From assembly GCF_009380165.1 (NCBI RefSeq), contig NZ_WHUF01000001.1, forward strand, positions 186,001-250,000: a DNA stretch of 64,000 nucleotides. The letters are read 5' to 3'. Of this stretch, positions 52,749 through 62,078 are shown piece after piece. The notes under the pieces were generated by a model. That model saw only the letters and a program-made list of their open reading frames with translations. It was not told the origin of the DNA and did no database searches. Made by a program: the position numbers and the translations under genes. This DNA is from Rugamonas rivuli (GTDB taxonomy: Bacteria; Pseudomonadota; Gammaproteobacteria; Burkholderiales; Burkholderiaceae_D). Positions within the stretch are counted from its first letter, which is position 1, and every line of letters starts with the position of its first letter.

Positions 52749-52840
52749 CAGCTTCCTCAATATGCAATGGCCCGCGCGACGCGGCGGCCCAGGCTGTATG
52801 TATAGCGCGGACCGGCGCCGCTGCCCATCGCCATGAATGA

Positions 52841-52866
52841 CTAGTTGGCCTAGTTCCTTTGCCTTG
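52841..52866. promoter_or_regulatory. CTAG-containing, degenerate NarL-like motif
   Basis: Two CTAG words 9 bases apart, then TAGTTCC-TT-TGCCTTG, a weaker relative of the NarL-like palindromes before narK, narG and moaA. It lies in the divergent gap before the 128- and 113-residue genes. Confidence 0.35.
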
Positions 52867-52884
52867 CTGGCGGCCCGGCGCTGC

Positions 52885-52898
52885 TTGATTCAAGTCAA
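52885..52898. promoter_or_regulatory. FNR/Dnr box
   Basis: TTGATTCAAGTCAA matches the consensus at 9 of 10 specified positions. It is 72 bases before the ATG at 52970 and 137 before the divergent start at 52748. Confidence 0.75.
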
Positions 52899-52969
52899 GG
52901 ACCGGCGCGTGGCGCCCGGCGAATAATGGCGGCGCGGCCCGCACTGCGGCCGGATGCAAAGGATGAAGG

Positions 52970-53311
52970 ATGAGTTTCACCAGGAGTTATCGAACGGCTG
53001 GCCGCCTGGCCGTCGCGCTGGCGGTTGTCGCCGGAACCGCGTGGATGTGGCAGGGCTACGGACCGGCCGCCAGCGGAGCATGGACGCCACCGCCCGGCGC
53101 GCGCTGCGAGGCGCCCGCCGCCGGGCCGAACATCGTCGGCCAGATACGCTACGACAGCGGCCTGGTGCTGCGCTATTGCAGCGTGCCGGCCATGATCGCC
53201 CAGCTGGACGCGCTGGAGCAGCCCGGCCTGGTCCGTGCCGTCGCCGTGCGTACAGCCGACGGCCGCTGGCTGCCCGCCTGCACCGGCCACGATTGCATCG
53301 TTGATCTTTGA
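52970..53311 (+). CDS. Hypothetical membrane-anchored or secreted 113-residue protein
   Basis: An N-terminal hydrophobic stretch (LAVALAVVAGTAWMWQGYG) looks like a signal anchor, followed by a periplasmic-like part with four cysteines (ARCEAP, LRYCSV, PACTGHDC). No known family was recognised. The FNR box upstream and narG downstream suggest use during nitrate respiration, but no function can be assigned. Confidence 0.6.
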   Translation: MSFTRSYRTAGRLAVALAVVAGTAWMWQGYGPAASGAWTPPPGARCEAPAAGPNIVGQIRYDSGLVLRYCSVPAMIAQLDALEQPGLVRAVAVRTADGRWLPACTGHDCIVDL

Positions 53312-53313
53312 AC

Positions 53314-53329
53314 TAGTCACTTCGGCCTA
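53314..53329. promoter_or_regulatory. NarL-like 7-2-7 palindrome upstream of narG
   Basis: TAGTCAC-TT-CGGCCTA, 150-165 bases before the narG ATG, with a further CTAG 9 bases on. Confidence 0.6.
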
Positions 53330-53369
53330 GTGCCCCTAGTCCTTCTCGCGCCGCCCAGCCACCATCTTG

Positions 53370-53383
53370 CCGATTCACACCAA
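53370..53383 (+). promoter_or_regulatory. Weak FNR-like box and promoter of narG
   Basis: CCGATTCACACCAA keeps 7 of 10 consensus FNR positions. A TGCAAT hexamer at 53402-53407 could be the -10 element, which would place the box near -40. Confidence 0.4.
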
Positions 53384-53478
53384 CGCCCGCGCTCCTTAGA
53401 CTGCAATCATCGTCGAGTCCATGCATGTTGCATGCGACCGCATGCCCGGTCCCCGCCGGGTGCAAGTTAGGAGGCAGC

Positions 53479-56400
53479 ATGAGTCACTTTCTGGATCGCC
53501 TGAAGTTCTTCAATAAAACGGTATCGACCTTTTCCGACGGCCACGGAGCCGTCGTGCACGAGGACCGCACCTGGGAAAACGCCTATCGCCAACGCTGGCA
53601 GCACGACAAGATCGTGCGCTCCACGCACGGCGTCAACTGCACCGGTTCGTGCAGCTGGAAGGTCTATGTGAAGAACGGGCTGATCACCTGGGAAACGCAG
53701 CAAACCGATTACCCCCGTACCCGTCCCGACTTGCCCAACCACGAGCCGCGCGGCTGCCCGCGCGGCGCCAGCTATTCGTGGTACGTGTATTCGGCGCAGC
53801 GCGTCAAGTACCCGATGGTGCGCGGCCGCCTGATGGAAATGTGGCGCGAGGCGCGCAAGACCATGGACCCGGTCACGGCCTGGGACTACATCAGCCAGAA
53901 CCCGGAACGCGCCGCGCTGTACAAGTCGGTGCGCGGTCTGGGCGGCTTCGTGCGCGCCACCTGGGAAGAGAGCAACGAGATGATCGCCGCCGCCAATGCG
54001 CTGACGATCAAGAAATACGGCCCCGACCGCATCGTCGGCTTCTCGCCGATTCCCGCCATGTCGATGGTCAGCTATGCGGCCGGCACGCGCTACCTGTCGC
54101 TGATCGGCGGCGTGGCGCTGAGCTTCTACGACTGGTACTGCGATTTGCCGCCGGCCAGCCCGCAGGTATGGGGCGAGCAGACCGACGTGCCGGAATCGGC
54201 CGACTGGTACAACTCGACCTACCTGATGGTGTGGGGCTCGAACGTGCCGATGACGCGCACCCCCGACGCCCACTTCTACACCGAGGTGCGCTACAAGGGC
54301 ACCAAGACGGTGGCGGTGTCGTCCGACTTCGGCGAGATGGCGAAGTTCGGCGATATCTGGCTGGCCCCGAAGCAGGGCACCGACGCTGCGCTGGCGATGG
54401 CCATGGGCCACGTGATCCTGAACGAATACCACACGGCGCACCAGTCGGACTACTTCAGCGAGTACGCCAAGCAGTACACCGACTTCCCCATGCTGGTGCT
54501 GCTGAAAGAGCAGAACGGCAAGCTGGCGCCGGAATACTTCCTGCGCGCCTCGCACCTGGCCAACAACCTGGACGAAACCAACAACCCGGACTGGAAAACC
54601 CTGGTCATCGACGAAGCCAGCGGCCGCATCGTGGCGCCGGCCGGTTCGATCGGCTTCCGCTGGGGCGAGTCCGGCAAGTGGAACCTGGAGATGAAGGAGG
54701 GCGGCAATGGCGCGCCGGTCGATCCGCTGCTGTCGCTGATCGGCTGCAGCGATGAGGTGCTGGCGGTCGGCTTCCCTTATTTCGGCGGCAAGGACAGCGG
54801 CGATATGCTGATGCGCAACGTGCCGGTCAAGCGCCTGACCTTGGCCGACGGCAGCACCGCGCTGGTCGCCACCGTGTTCGACCTGACGCTGGCCAACTAC
54901 GGCATCGACCGCGGCCTGGGCGGCGGCAACGTCGCCAGCAGCTACGAGGACGACGTGCCTTACACCCCGGCCTGGCAAGTCAAGCACACCGGCGTCAAGG
55001 CCGAGGATGTCATCACCGTGGCCCGCCAGTTCGCCGAGAACGCCGACCAGACGCGCGGCAAGAGCATGGTCATTGTCGGCGCCGCGCTGAACCACTGGTA
55101 CCACATGGACATGACCTATCGCGGCATCATCAACATGCTGATGATGTGCGGTTGCGTCGGCCAGTCGGGCGGCGGCTGGGCGCATTACGTGGGCCAGGAA
55201 AAACTGCGTCCGCAAACCGGCTGGACGCCGCTGGCGTTCGCCCAGGACTGGAACCGTCCGATGCGCCAGATGAACGGCACCTCGTTCTTCTACGCCCACA
55301 CCAGCCAATGGCGCCACGAGAAGCTGCACACCGAGGAAATCGCTTCGCCGACGGCCGGCCCCGATGTCGCGCCGATGACGCTGCTGGACTACAACGCCAA
55401 GGCCGAGCGCCTGGGCTGGCTGCCGTCGGCGCCGCAGCTGCAAACCAATCCGCTGGAAGTGACGCGCGCCGCCGCTGCCGCAGGCATGAGCCCGGTCGAC
55501 TACGCGGTCGGCCAGATCAAGGACCAGAAGCTGCAGTTCTCCTGCGACGATCCGGACAACCCGGCCAACTTCCCGCGCAATATGTTCGTGTGGCGCTCCA
55601 ACATCCTGGGCAGCTCGGGCAAGGGCCACGAGTACTTCCTCAAGTACCTGCTGGGTACGCAGAACGCGCTGATGAGCGACGAGGACCATTGCATCAAGCC
55701 GCGCGACGTCAAGGTGCGTCCGGCCGCTGAAGGCAAGCTGGACCTGCTGGTGGTGCTGGACTTCCGCATGTCCACCACCTGCCTGTACGGCGACATCGTG
55801 CTGCCGACCGCCACCTGGTACGAGAAGGACGACTTGAACACGTCGGACATGCATCCCTTCATTCATCCGCTGTCGGAAGCCGTGCAGCCGCTGTGGCAAT
55901 CGCGTTCGGACTGGGAAATCTACAAGGGCATCGCCAAGAAGTTCGAGGAAATTGGCGGCGATTACCTGGGCACGCAGCAGGATCTGGTGCTGACCCCGCT
56001 GATGCACGACACCCCGGGCGAGCTGGGCCAGCCCTTCGATCCGAAAGACTGGCGTGCCGGCGAATGCGAGCCGGTGCCGGGCAAGACCATGCCCAACTTC
56101 ACCGTGGTAGAGCGCGACTACACGCAGATTTACCAGAAGTTCACCTCGATCGGCCCGCTGCTGGAAAAAATCGGCAACGGCGGCAAGGGCATCGGCTGGA
56201 AGACCGGCCATGAGGTCGAGGTACTGCGCGGCATCAACCGCACGGTGACGGCGCCCGGCGTGGCGCACGGCCAGCCGCGCCTGGACACCGCTATCGACGC
56301 GGCGGAGATGATCCTGTCGCTGGCGCCGGAAACCAACGGCCACGTGGCGGTCAAGGCCTGGGACGCGTTGTCGACCATCACCGGCCGCGACCACACGCAC

Positions 56401-57186
56401 CTGGCGCTGCCGCGTGAGCATGACAGCATCCGCTTCCGCGACGTGCAGGCGCAGCCGCGCAAGATCATTTCCTCGCCGACCTGGTCGGGCCTGGAGTCGG
56501 AAGAGGTCAGCTACAACGCCTGCTACACCAATGTGCACGAACTGATCCCTTGGCGCACGCTGACGGGCCGCCAGCAGTTCTACCAGGATCACCGCTGGAT
56601 GCGCGATTTCGGCGAGGGCATGTGCGTGTACAAGCCGGCCATCAACACCAAGACCACGGCGGCGATGCTGGGGGCTCAGCCGAACGGTAACAAGGAAATC
56701 GCGCTGAACTTCATCACGCCGCACCAGAAGTGGGGGATCCACTCGACCTACTCGGACAATCTGCGCATGCTGACGCTGTCGCGCGGCGGCCCGCACGTGT
56801 GGCTGTCGGAGACCGACGCCAAGGCGGCCGGCATCGTCGACAACGACTGGATCGAGGTGTTCAACGTCAACGGCACGCTGACTGCCCGCGCCATCGTCAG
56901 CCAGCGCGTGCCGGAAGGCATGACCTTGATGTACCACGCACAGGAAAAGATCATCAACGTGCCTGGCGCCGAGATGTCGGGCAAGCGCGGCGGCATCCAC
57001 AACTCGGTGACGCGCGCCGTCACCAAGCCGACCCACATGATAGGCGGCTACGCCCAGCTGTCGTGGGGCTTCAACTACTACGGCACGGTCGGCTCCAACC
57101 GCGATGAATTCGTGTTGGTGCGCAAGATGAACAAGATCGACTGGCTGGAAGGTCCGTTGAAAGAAACGAATGGGAGCAAAGCATGA
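53479..57186 (+). CDS. narG: Respiratory nitrate reductase alpha subunit
   Basis: A 1235-residue molybdenum bis-MGD enzyme facing the cytoplasm. The N-terminal Fe-S site is STHGVNCTGSCSWK, followed by WETQQTDYPRTRPDLPNHEPRGCPRGASYSW. DWYNSTYLMVWGSNVPMTRTPDAHF contains the Mo-ligand Asp region. LSLI..CMFGCVGQSGGGW-like and HMIGGYAQLSWGFNYYG segments are conserved. It has no Tat signal peptide, as expected for NarG. The ATG follows AGGAGG; it overlaps narH by 4 bases. Confidence 0.97.
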   Translation: MSHFLDRLKFFNKTVSTFSDGHGAVVHEDRTWENAYRQRWQHDKIVRSTHGVNCTGSCSWKVYVKNGLITWETQQTDYPRTRPDLPNHEPRGCPRGASYSWYVYSAQRVKYPMVRGRLMEMWREARKTMDPVTAWDYISQNPERAALYKSVRGLGGFVRATWEESNEMIAAANALTIKKYGPDRIVGFSPIPAMSMVSYAAGTRYLSLIGGVALSFYDWYCDLPPASPQVWGEQTDVPESADWYNSTYLMVWGSNVPMTRTPDAHFYTEVRYKGTKTVAVSSDFGEMAKFGDIWLAPKQGTDAALAMAMGHVILNEYHTAHQSDYFSEYAKQYTDFPMLVLLKEQNGKLAPEYFLRASHLANNLDETNNPDWKTLVIDEASGRIVAPAGSIGFRWGESGKWNLEMKEGGNGAPVDPLLSLIGCSDEVLAVGFPYFGGKDSGDMLMRNVPVKRLTLADGSTALVATVFDLTLANYGIDRGLGGGNVASSYEDDVPYTPAWQVKHTGVKAEDVITVARQFAENADQTRGKSMVIVGAALNHWYHMDMTYRGIINMLMMCGCVGQSGGGWAHYVGQEKLRPQTGWTPLAFAQDWNRPMRQMNGTSFFYAHTSQWRHEKLHTEEIASPTAGPDVAPMTLLDYNAKAERLGWLPSAPQLQTNPLEVTRAAAAAGMSPVDYAVGQIKDQKLQFSCDDPDNPANFPRNMFVWRSNILGSSGKGHEYFLKYLLGTQNALMSDEDHCIKPRDVKVRPAAEGKLDLLVVLDFRMSTTCLYGDIVLPTATWYEKDDLNTSDMHPFIHPLSEAVQPLWQSRSDWEIYKGIAKKFEEIGGDYLGTQQDLVLTPLMHDTPGELGQPFDPKDWRAGECEPVPGKTMPNFTVVERDYTQIYQKFTSIGPLLEKIGNGGKGIGWKTGHEVEVLRGINRTVTAPGVAHGQPRLDTAIDAAEMILSLAPETNGHVAVKAWDALSTITGRDHTHLALPREHDSIRFRDVQAQPRKIISSPTWSGLESEEVSYNACYTNVHELIPWRTLTGRQQFYQDHRWMRDFGEGMCVYKPAINTKTTAAMLGAQPNGNKEIALNFITPHQKWGIHSTYSDNLRMLTLSRGGPHVWLSETDAKAAGIVDNDWIEVFNVNGTLTARAIVSQRVPEGMTLMYHAQEKIINVPGAEMSGKRGGIHNSVTRAVTKPTHMIGGYAQLSWGFNYYGTVGSNRDEFVLVRKMNKIDWLEGPLKETNGSKA

Positions 57187-58739
57187 AAATTCGCGCGCAA
57201 ATCGGCATGGTGCTGAACCTGGACAAGTGCATCGGCTGCCACACCTGCTCGGTCACGTGCAAGAACGTGTGGACCAGCCGTGACGGCGTCGAGTACGCCT
57301 GGTTCAACAACGTCGAGACCAAGCCCGGCATCGGCTATCCGAAGGACTGGGAAAACCAGGACAAGTGGAACGGCGGCTGGCGCCGCACCGACGCCGGCAA
57401 GATCGAGCCGCGCCAGGGCAGCCGGCTGAAGATCCTGGCGCAGATTTTCGCCAATCCCAACCTGCCGCAGATCGACGAGTACTACGAGCCGTTCACCTAC
57501 GACTACGAGCGCCTGCAAAACGCGCCGCTGTCGGAAACGCCGCCGACGGCCCGTCCGATCTCGGTGTTGACCGGCAAGAAGATGGAAAAGATCGAGTGGG
57601 GTCCGAATTGGGAGGACGACCTGGGCGGCGAGTTTGCCCAGCGCAGCCAGGACAAGCTGTTCGACAATATGCAGAAGGAAATGTACGGCACCTTCGAGAA
57701 CACTTTCATGATGTATTTGCCGCGCCTGTGCGAGCATTGCCTCAATCCGACTTGCGTGGCGTCTTGCCCGTCGGGCTCGGTGTACAAGCGCGAGGACGAC
57801 GGCATCGTGCTGATCGACCAGGACAAGTGCCGTGGCTGGCGTATGTGCATCTCCGGTTGCCCGTACAAGAAGATTTACTACAACTGGTCGTCCGGCAAGG
57901 CCGAGAAATGCACCTTCTGCTATCCGCGCATCGAAGCGGGCCAGCCGACGGTGTGCTCGGAAACCTGCGTGGGCCGCATCCGCTACCTGGGCGTGCTGCT
58001 GTACGACGCCGACAAGATCGAGCAGGCGGCCTCGGTGGCCGATCCGCGCGACCTGTATCCGTCGCAGCTGGGCCTGTTCCTCGATCCGCATGATCCGGCC
58101 GTGATTGAGGAAGCGCGCCGCCAGGGTATCCCGGATTCCTGGCTGGAATCGGCCAAGCGTTCGCCGGTGTACAAGATGGCCGTCGAGTGGAAGGTGGCGT
58201 TCCCGCTGCATCCGGAATACCGCACGCTGCCGATGGTGTGGTACATCCCGCCGCTGTCGCCTATCCAGGCCGCCGCAGAGTCTGGCCGCATGGGCAAGAA
58301 CGGCATCCTGCCGGATACCGCCAGCCTGCGCATTCCGGTGCAATACCTGGCCAACCTGCTGACGGCGGGCGACCAGCAGCCGGTGATACGCGCCTTGGAC
58401 CGCATGCTGGCCATGCGCGCCTACATGCGCAGCAAGCATGTGGCGGCCGTGCCGGACCTGAACGTGCTGAAGCAGGTCGGGCTGGAGGCGGAGATGGTCG
58501 AAGACATGTACCACATCATGGCCATCGCCAATTACGAAGACCGTTTCGTGATCCCGAGCAGCCACAAGGAAATGGCCGAGGACAGCTTCAACGAAAAGGG
58601 CAGCTGCGGCTTCAGCTTCGGCAACGGCTGTTCGGACGGCGTCAGCGATGCCAGCCTGTTCGGCAAACGCAAGCACGGTTCGGAGATCTTCATGTCGATG
58701 CCGAAGTCGCGCAAGAAAAGAGAGAACCTCGATGTCTGA
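57183..58739 (+). CDS. narH: Respiratory nitrate reductase beta subunit
   Basis: A 518-residue electron-transfer subunit with four Fe-S cluster groups: CIGCHTCSVTCK, CEHCLNPTCVASCPSG, CRGWRMCISGCPYKK (Trp in place of a Cys, giving the 3Fe-4S centre) and CTFCYPRIEAGQPTVCSETC. It carries electrons from NarI to NarG. It overlaps narJ by 8 bases. Confidence 0.97.
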   Translation: MKIRAQIGMVLNLDKCIGCHTCSVTCKNVWTSRDGVEYAWFNNVETKPGIGYPKDWENQDKWNGGWRRTDAGKIEPRQGSRLKILAQIFANPNLPQIDEYYEPFTYDYERLQNAPLSETPPTARPISVLTGKKMEKIEWGPNWEDDLGGEFAQRSQDKLFDNMQKEMYGTFENTFMMYLPRLCEHCLNPTCVASCPSGSVYKREDDGIVLIDQDKCRGWRMCISGCPYKKIYYNWSSGKAEKCTFCYPRIEAGQPTVCSETCVGRIRYLGVLLYDADKIEQAASVADPRDLYPSQLGLFLDPHDPAVIEEARRQGIPDSWLESAKRSPVYKMAVEWKVAFPLHPEYRTLPMVWYIPPLSPIQAAAESGRMGKNGILPDTASLRIPVQYLANLLTAGDQQPVIRALDRMLAMRAYMRSKHVAAVPDLNVLKQVGLEAEMVEDMYHIMAIANYEDRFVIPSSHKEMAEDSFNEKGSCGFSFGNGCSDGVSDASLFGKRKHGSEIFMSMPKSRKKRENLDV

Positions 58740-59409
58740 CCATACCAACGAAGCCCACGGCTATTGCGTGCTGTCGGCGCTGCTGCTGTATCCGGAACCG
58801 GAGCTGCTGGCCGAGTTGCCGGAGCTGGACCGGCACCTGCTGGACACGCTGCCGCGCTGGCACGCCGCGCTGGAAGGGCTGATGCTGCATATGCGCCGCA
58901 CCGCGCTGATCGACTTGCAGCAGCAGTATGTGACGACCTTCGACCGCAACCCGTCGCATTCGCTGCACCTGTTCGAGCATATCCACGGTGAGTCGCGCGA
59001 CCGGGGGCAGGCGATGGTCGACCTGCTGGCCGAGTACAGCAAGCACGGCCTGCAAATGGTCGGCAACGACTTGCCGGACTATGTGCCGCTGTTCCTGGAG
59101 TATTTGTCGCAGCTGGAGCAGTCCGAGGCGCAGCGCGTGCTGGGCGATGCGATTCACGTGCTGGCCTATATCGGCCGCAAGCTGCACGCCAACGGCAGTC
59201 CGTATGCCTGCGTGTTCGATCTGTTGCAGACGCTGACGCCGGTACAGGCCGAGGAGTTGAGCGAGCCGCCGGTGCGCGACATGGACGAGGCGCTGGAAAC
59301 CTTCGGCCCCGGCGCCGACGGCATCGAGCCTCTGCTGGCCCCGGCCATGGGCGGGGGCGCCCATCCGGTGCATTTCTATCCGAAAGCGGCGGCGCCGCAG
59401 CGTCATTGA
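58732..59409 (+). CDS. narJ: Nitrate reductase chaperone NarJ
   Basis: A 225-residue helical TorD/NarJ-type chaperone required for molybdenum cofactor insertion into NarG. VLSALLLYPEPELLAELPEL, QQQYVTTFDRNPSHSLHLFEHIHGESRDRGQAMVDL and GNDLPDYVPLFLEYLSQL are diagnostic. The ATG at 58732 overlaps the narH stop. Confidence 0.95.
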   Translation: MSDHTNEAHGYCVLSALLLYPEPELLAELPELDRHLLDTLPRWHAALEGLMLHMRRTALIDLQQQYVTTFDRNPSHSLHLFEHIHGESRDRGQAMVDLLAEYSKHGLQMVGNDLPDYVPLFLEYLSQLEQSEAQRVLGDAIHVLAYIGRKLHANGSPYACVFDLLQTLTPVQAEELSEPPVRDMDEALETFGPGADGIEPLLAPAMGGGAHPVHFYPKAAAPQRH

Positions 59410-59419
59410 GGAGAATAAT

Positions 59420-60103
59420 ATGAACTATTTACATCAATTCTTGTTTGGCATCTATCCCTACATCGCGCTGGCCATCTTCTTCGTTGGCAGCCTGATCCGC
59501 TTTGACCGTGAGCAGTACAGCTGGAAGTCCGAGTCCAGCCAGACGCTCAACAGCGGCATGCTGAAGCTGGGCAGTCCGCTGTTCCATATTGGCGTGCTGG
59601 GCCTGTTCTTCGGCCACATGGCCGGGCTGCTGACGCCGGTGTGGGTGTGGGATACGCTGGGCGTCACCCACGGCGCCAAGCAGCTGGTGGCGATGGTGGC
59701 CGGCGGCGTGATGGGCTCGCTGTGCCTGATCGGCCTGCTGATGCTGATCGCCCGCCGCCTGAGCAACGACCGCGTGCGCGCCCGCAGCACCTTCAAGGAC
59801 AAGCTGGTGCTGGTGTGGCTGCTGGCGACCTTGTTGCTGGGCCTGTCGTCGATCTTTGTGTCGGCTTCGCACATGGACGGTCACATGATGGTTCTGCTGA
59901 TGAGCTGGGCGCAGCATGTGGTGACGCTGCGTGGCGACGCCGCCGGCTTCATTGAGGAAGCGCCGCTGGTGTTCAAGCTGCATCTGTTCATGGGCATGTC
60001 GCTGTTTGCGATCTTCCCGTTCACCCGCCTGGTGCATGTGTGGAGCGGCTTCGGCGCCGTCACTTACCTGAGCCGCGCTTATCAACTGGTGCGTCCGCGC
60101 TAA
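59420..60103 (+). CDS. narI: Nitrate reductase gamma subunit (cytochrome b)
   Basis: A 227-residue, five-helix membrane subunit with haem-ligand His in LFHIGVLGLFFGHMAGL and VFKLHLFMGMSLFAIFPFTRLVHVWSG. It oxidises quinol and passes electrons to NarH. GAGGAG precedes the ATG, 10 bases after narJ. Confidence 0.97.
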   Translation: MNYLHQFLFGIYPYIALAIFFVGSLIRFDREQYSWKSESSQTLNSGMLKLGSPLFHIGVLGLFFGHMAGLLTPVWVWDTLGVTHGAKQLVAMVAGGVMGSLCLIGLLMLIARRLSNDRVRARSTFKDKLVLVWLLATLLLGLSSIFVSASHMDGHMMVLLMSWAQHVVTLRGDAAGFIEEAPLVFKLHLFMGMSLFAIFPFTRLVHVWSGFGAVTYLSRAYQLVRPR

Positions 60104-60113
60104 GGAGACGATC

Positions 60114-60860
60114 ATGGGTATCGCAGTCAACGGCGTCGACATCGACGACAGCGTCATCGCGGCGGAGTTGCCGCACCAGGCCAAGGCGGACAACCCGCTG
60201 CGCCAGGCGGTGCACGAAGCGGTGTTGCGCCAGGTGCTGTTGCAGGAGGCGGACCGGCTGGGCATCGCCGGCTCCGATGAAGATGAGCGCATCGAGAACC
60301 TGTTCGCGCAGGAAGTGGTGGTGCCGGAGGTGGACGAGGCCAGCAGCCTGCGCTACTACCAGAGCCAGCCGCAGCGCTTCCGCAGCGGCGATCTGGTCGA
60401 GGCGCGCCACATCCTGTTCCAGGTGACGCCGGCGGCGCCGCTGGAGCTGCTGCGCCAGACGGCGGAGCTGATTCTGGCCGAGCTTCAGGCGCGGCCGGAG
60501 CGTTTCGAGGAATTGGCGCGGCAGTATTCCAACTGCCCATCGGGCGCTCTGGGCGGCAGCCTGGGCCAGCTGGCGCGCGGCCAGTGCGTGCCGGAATTCG
60601 ATGAGTTGCTGTTCCGCCTGCAACAGGGGGAGCTGGCCGGGCGGCTGCTGGAAACGCGCTTCGGCTTGCATATCGTGCAGGCGCAGCGGCGGGTGGAGGG
60701 CGCGATGGTGCCGTTTGCCGCCGTGCAGGCGCAGATTGCCGACGAGTTGAGCCGGCAGTCCTGGCAGCGCGCGCTGCACCAGTATCTGCACATCCTGGTC
60801 GGCCGCGCCGACATCCAGGGCGTGGAACTGGACGGAGCGCAGTCGCCGCTGGTGCAGTAA
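60114..60860 (+). CDS. Parvulin-type peptidyl-prolyl isomerase of the nar operon
   Basis: A 248-residue protein with a helical N-terminal part and a PpiC/parvulin domain at about residues 95-205: ARHILFQVTPAAP, RFEELARQYSNCPSGALGGSLGQLARGQCVPEFDELLFRLQQGEL and TRFGLHIVQAQ. It resembles NifM and the nar-linked isomerases of other proteobacteria. No signal peptide is visible, so a cytoplasmic folding role for NarGH is likely. Starts 10 bases after narI. Confidence 0.88.
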   Translation: MGIAVNGVDIDDSVIAAELPHQAKADNPLRQAVHEAVLRQVLLQEADRLGIAGSDEDERIENLFAQEVVVPEVDEASSLRYYQSQPQRFRSGDLVEARHILFQVTPAAPLELLRQTAELILAELQARPERFEELARQYSNCPSGALGGSLGQLARGQCVPEFDELLFRLQQGELAGRLLETRFGLHIVQAQRRVEGAMVPFAAVQAQIADELSRQSWQRALHQYLHILVGRADIQGVELDGAQSPLVQ

Positions 60861-60940
60861 CGTCATTCCCGCGAAAGCGGGAATCCATACGCCGCATCCC
60901 GTTACGCGCAGCATGGGTTCCCGCTTTCGCGGGAACGACA
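60861..60940. repeat. Palindromic intergenic repeat, copy 2
   Basis: Same architecture as the repeat at 28494-28573: CGTCATTCCCGC at the left, an inner TCCATAC word, and GCTTTCGCGGGAACGAC at the right, forming two strong hairpins. It begins immediately after the TAA of the isomerase gene and may end the nar transcript. Confidence 0.8.
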
Positions 60941-60949
60941 GGAGGCGTC

Positions 60950-60965
60950 TAGTCATTTCGAACTA
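60950..60965. promoter_or_regulatory. NarL-like 7-2-7 palindrome upstream of moaA
   Basis: TAGTCAT-TT-CGAACTA, 85-100 bases before the moaA ATG. A TACAAT -10-like hexamer follows at about 61012-61017. Confidence 0.6.
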
Positions 60966-61049
60966 GGCCGGTTAAGCCGTCATGCGCAGTGGCAGGACGC
61001 TTCCCGGCCGCTACAATGGCCTCACACCATTGATAACAGGAGAGCGACG

Positions 61050-62024
61050 ATGTTAAGCGACCGTTTTGGTCGATCGATCGACTATCTGCGGGTGTCGGTC
61101 ACGGACCGCTGTGACCTGCGCTGTACCTATTGCATGCCCAAGGATTTCAAGGGCTATGAAGATCCGCCCGACTGGCTCAGCTTCGACGAGATCGAACGGG
61201 TGGTCGCAGCCTTCGCCCGGCTCGGCACCTCGCGCGTGCGCCTGACCGGCGGCGAACCGCTGACCCGGCGCAACCTGCCGCAACTGGCTTCCCGACTGTC
61301 CTCGCTGGACGGCGTGCGCGACCTGTCGCTGTCGACCAACGGCACCCGGCTGGCGCGCTACGCCGAGGCGCTGGCCGCCTCCGGCATTTCCCGCGTCAAC
61401 GTCAGCCTCGACACGCTGGACCGCGAATGCATGGCCGGCATCACCGGGCGCGACTGCCTGCCCGCCGTGCTGGACGGCCTGCAGGCGGCCAAGGCGGCCG
61501 GACTGGCGCCGGTCAAGATCAATATGGTGGCCATGCGTGGCGTCAACGATGCCGAGATCGATGCCATGGCCGCGTTCTGCATCGAACAGCAGTTCGTGCT
61601 GCGCCTGATCGAAGTCATGCCCATGGGCGAGACGGGCCGCAACACGGCCTATCTGAACCTGGCGCCGGTGCAGGCGCGGCTGGCGGAAAAATTCAATCTG
61701 GTGCCGCAGGCGCTGGAACTGGGCGGCGGGCCGGCGCGCTACTGGGCCACGGCCGACGGCAGCGCCAGCATCGGCTTTATCACGCCGCTATCGCAGCATT
61801 TCTGCGCCACCTGCAACCGCGTGCGGCTGGCGGTGGACGGCACGCTGTACCTGTGCCTGGGCCAGGAGCAGCAGTATCCGCTGCGGCCCTTGCTGCGCGG
61901 CGGCGCCAGCGATACCGAACTGGAGCAGGCGATCCGCGAGGCCATCGAGCTCAAGCCCCAGCAGCATGACTTCGGCCAGGCGCCCGCCAAGATCGTCCGC
62001 TTTATGTCGCAGACCGGTGGATAG
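61050..62024 (+). CDS. moaA: GTP 3',8-cyclase MoaA
   Basis: A 324-residue radical SAM enzyme for the first step of molybdopterin synthesis. It has an N-terminal cluster CDLRCTYCMP, RLTGGEPLTRR, and a C-terminal cluster FCATCNRVRLAVDGTLYLCLG. The chain ends in Gly-Gly, as is functionally required in MoaA. Its place after the nar genes and its own NarL-like motif suggest a copy devoted to nitrate reductase cofactor supply. GGAG precedes the ATG. Confidence 0.95.
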   Translation: MLSDRFGRSIDYLRVSVTDRCDLRCTYCMPKDFKGYEDPPDWLSFDEIERVVAAFARLGTSRVRLTGGEPLTRRNLPQLASRLSSLDGVRDLSLSTNGTRLARYAEALAASGISRVNVSLDTLDRECMAGITGRDCLPAVLDGLQAAKAAGLAPVKINMVAMRGVNDAEIDAMAAFCIEQQFVLRLIEVMPMGETGRNTAYLNLAPVQARLAEKFNLVPQALELGGGPARYWATADGSASIGFITPLSQHFCATCNRVRLAVDGTLYLCLGQEQQYPLRPLLRGGASDTELEQAIREAIELKPQQHDFGQAPAKIVRFMSQTGG

Positions 62025-62078
62025 CCTGCTTACCGCGCGTGTATACTTGCAACTCGGCTGTTGAATAACGGAGAAACC

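Noticed and set aside
53467..57036. 1189-codon open frame on the minus strand opposite narG
   Set aside because: It mirrors narG in a high-GC region; its translation is rich in Arg, His, Gln and Ala and has no domain. narG motifs are unmistakable on the plus strand.
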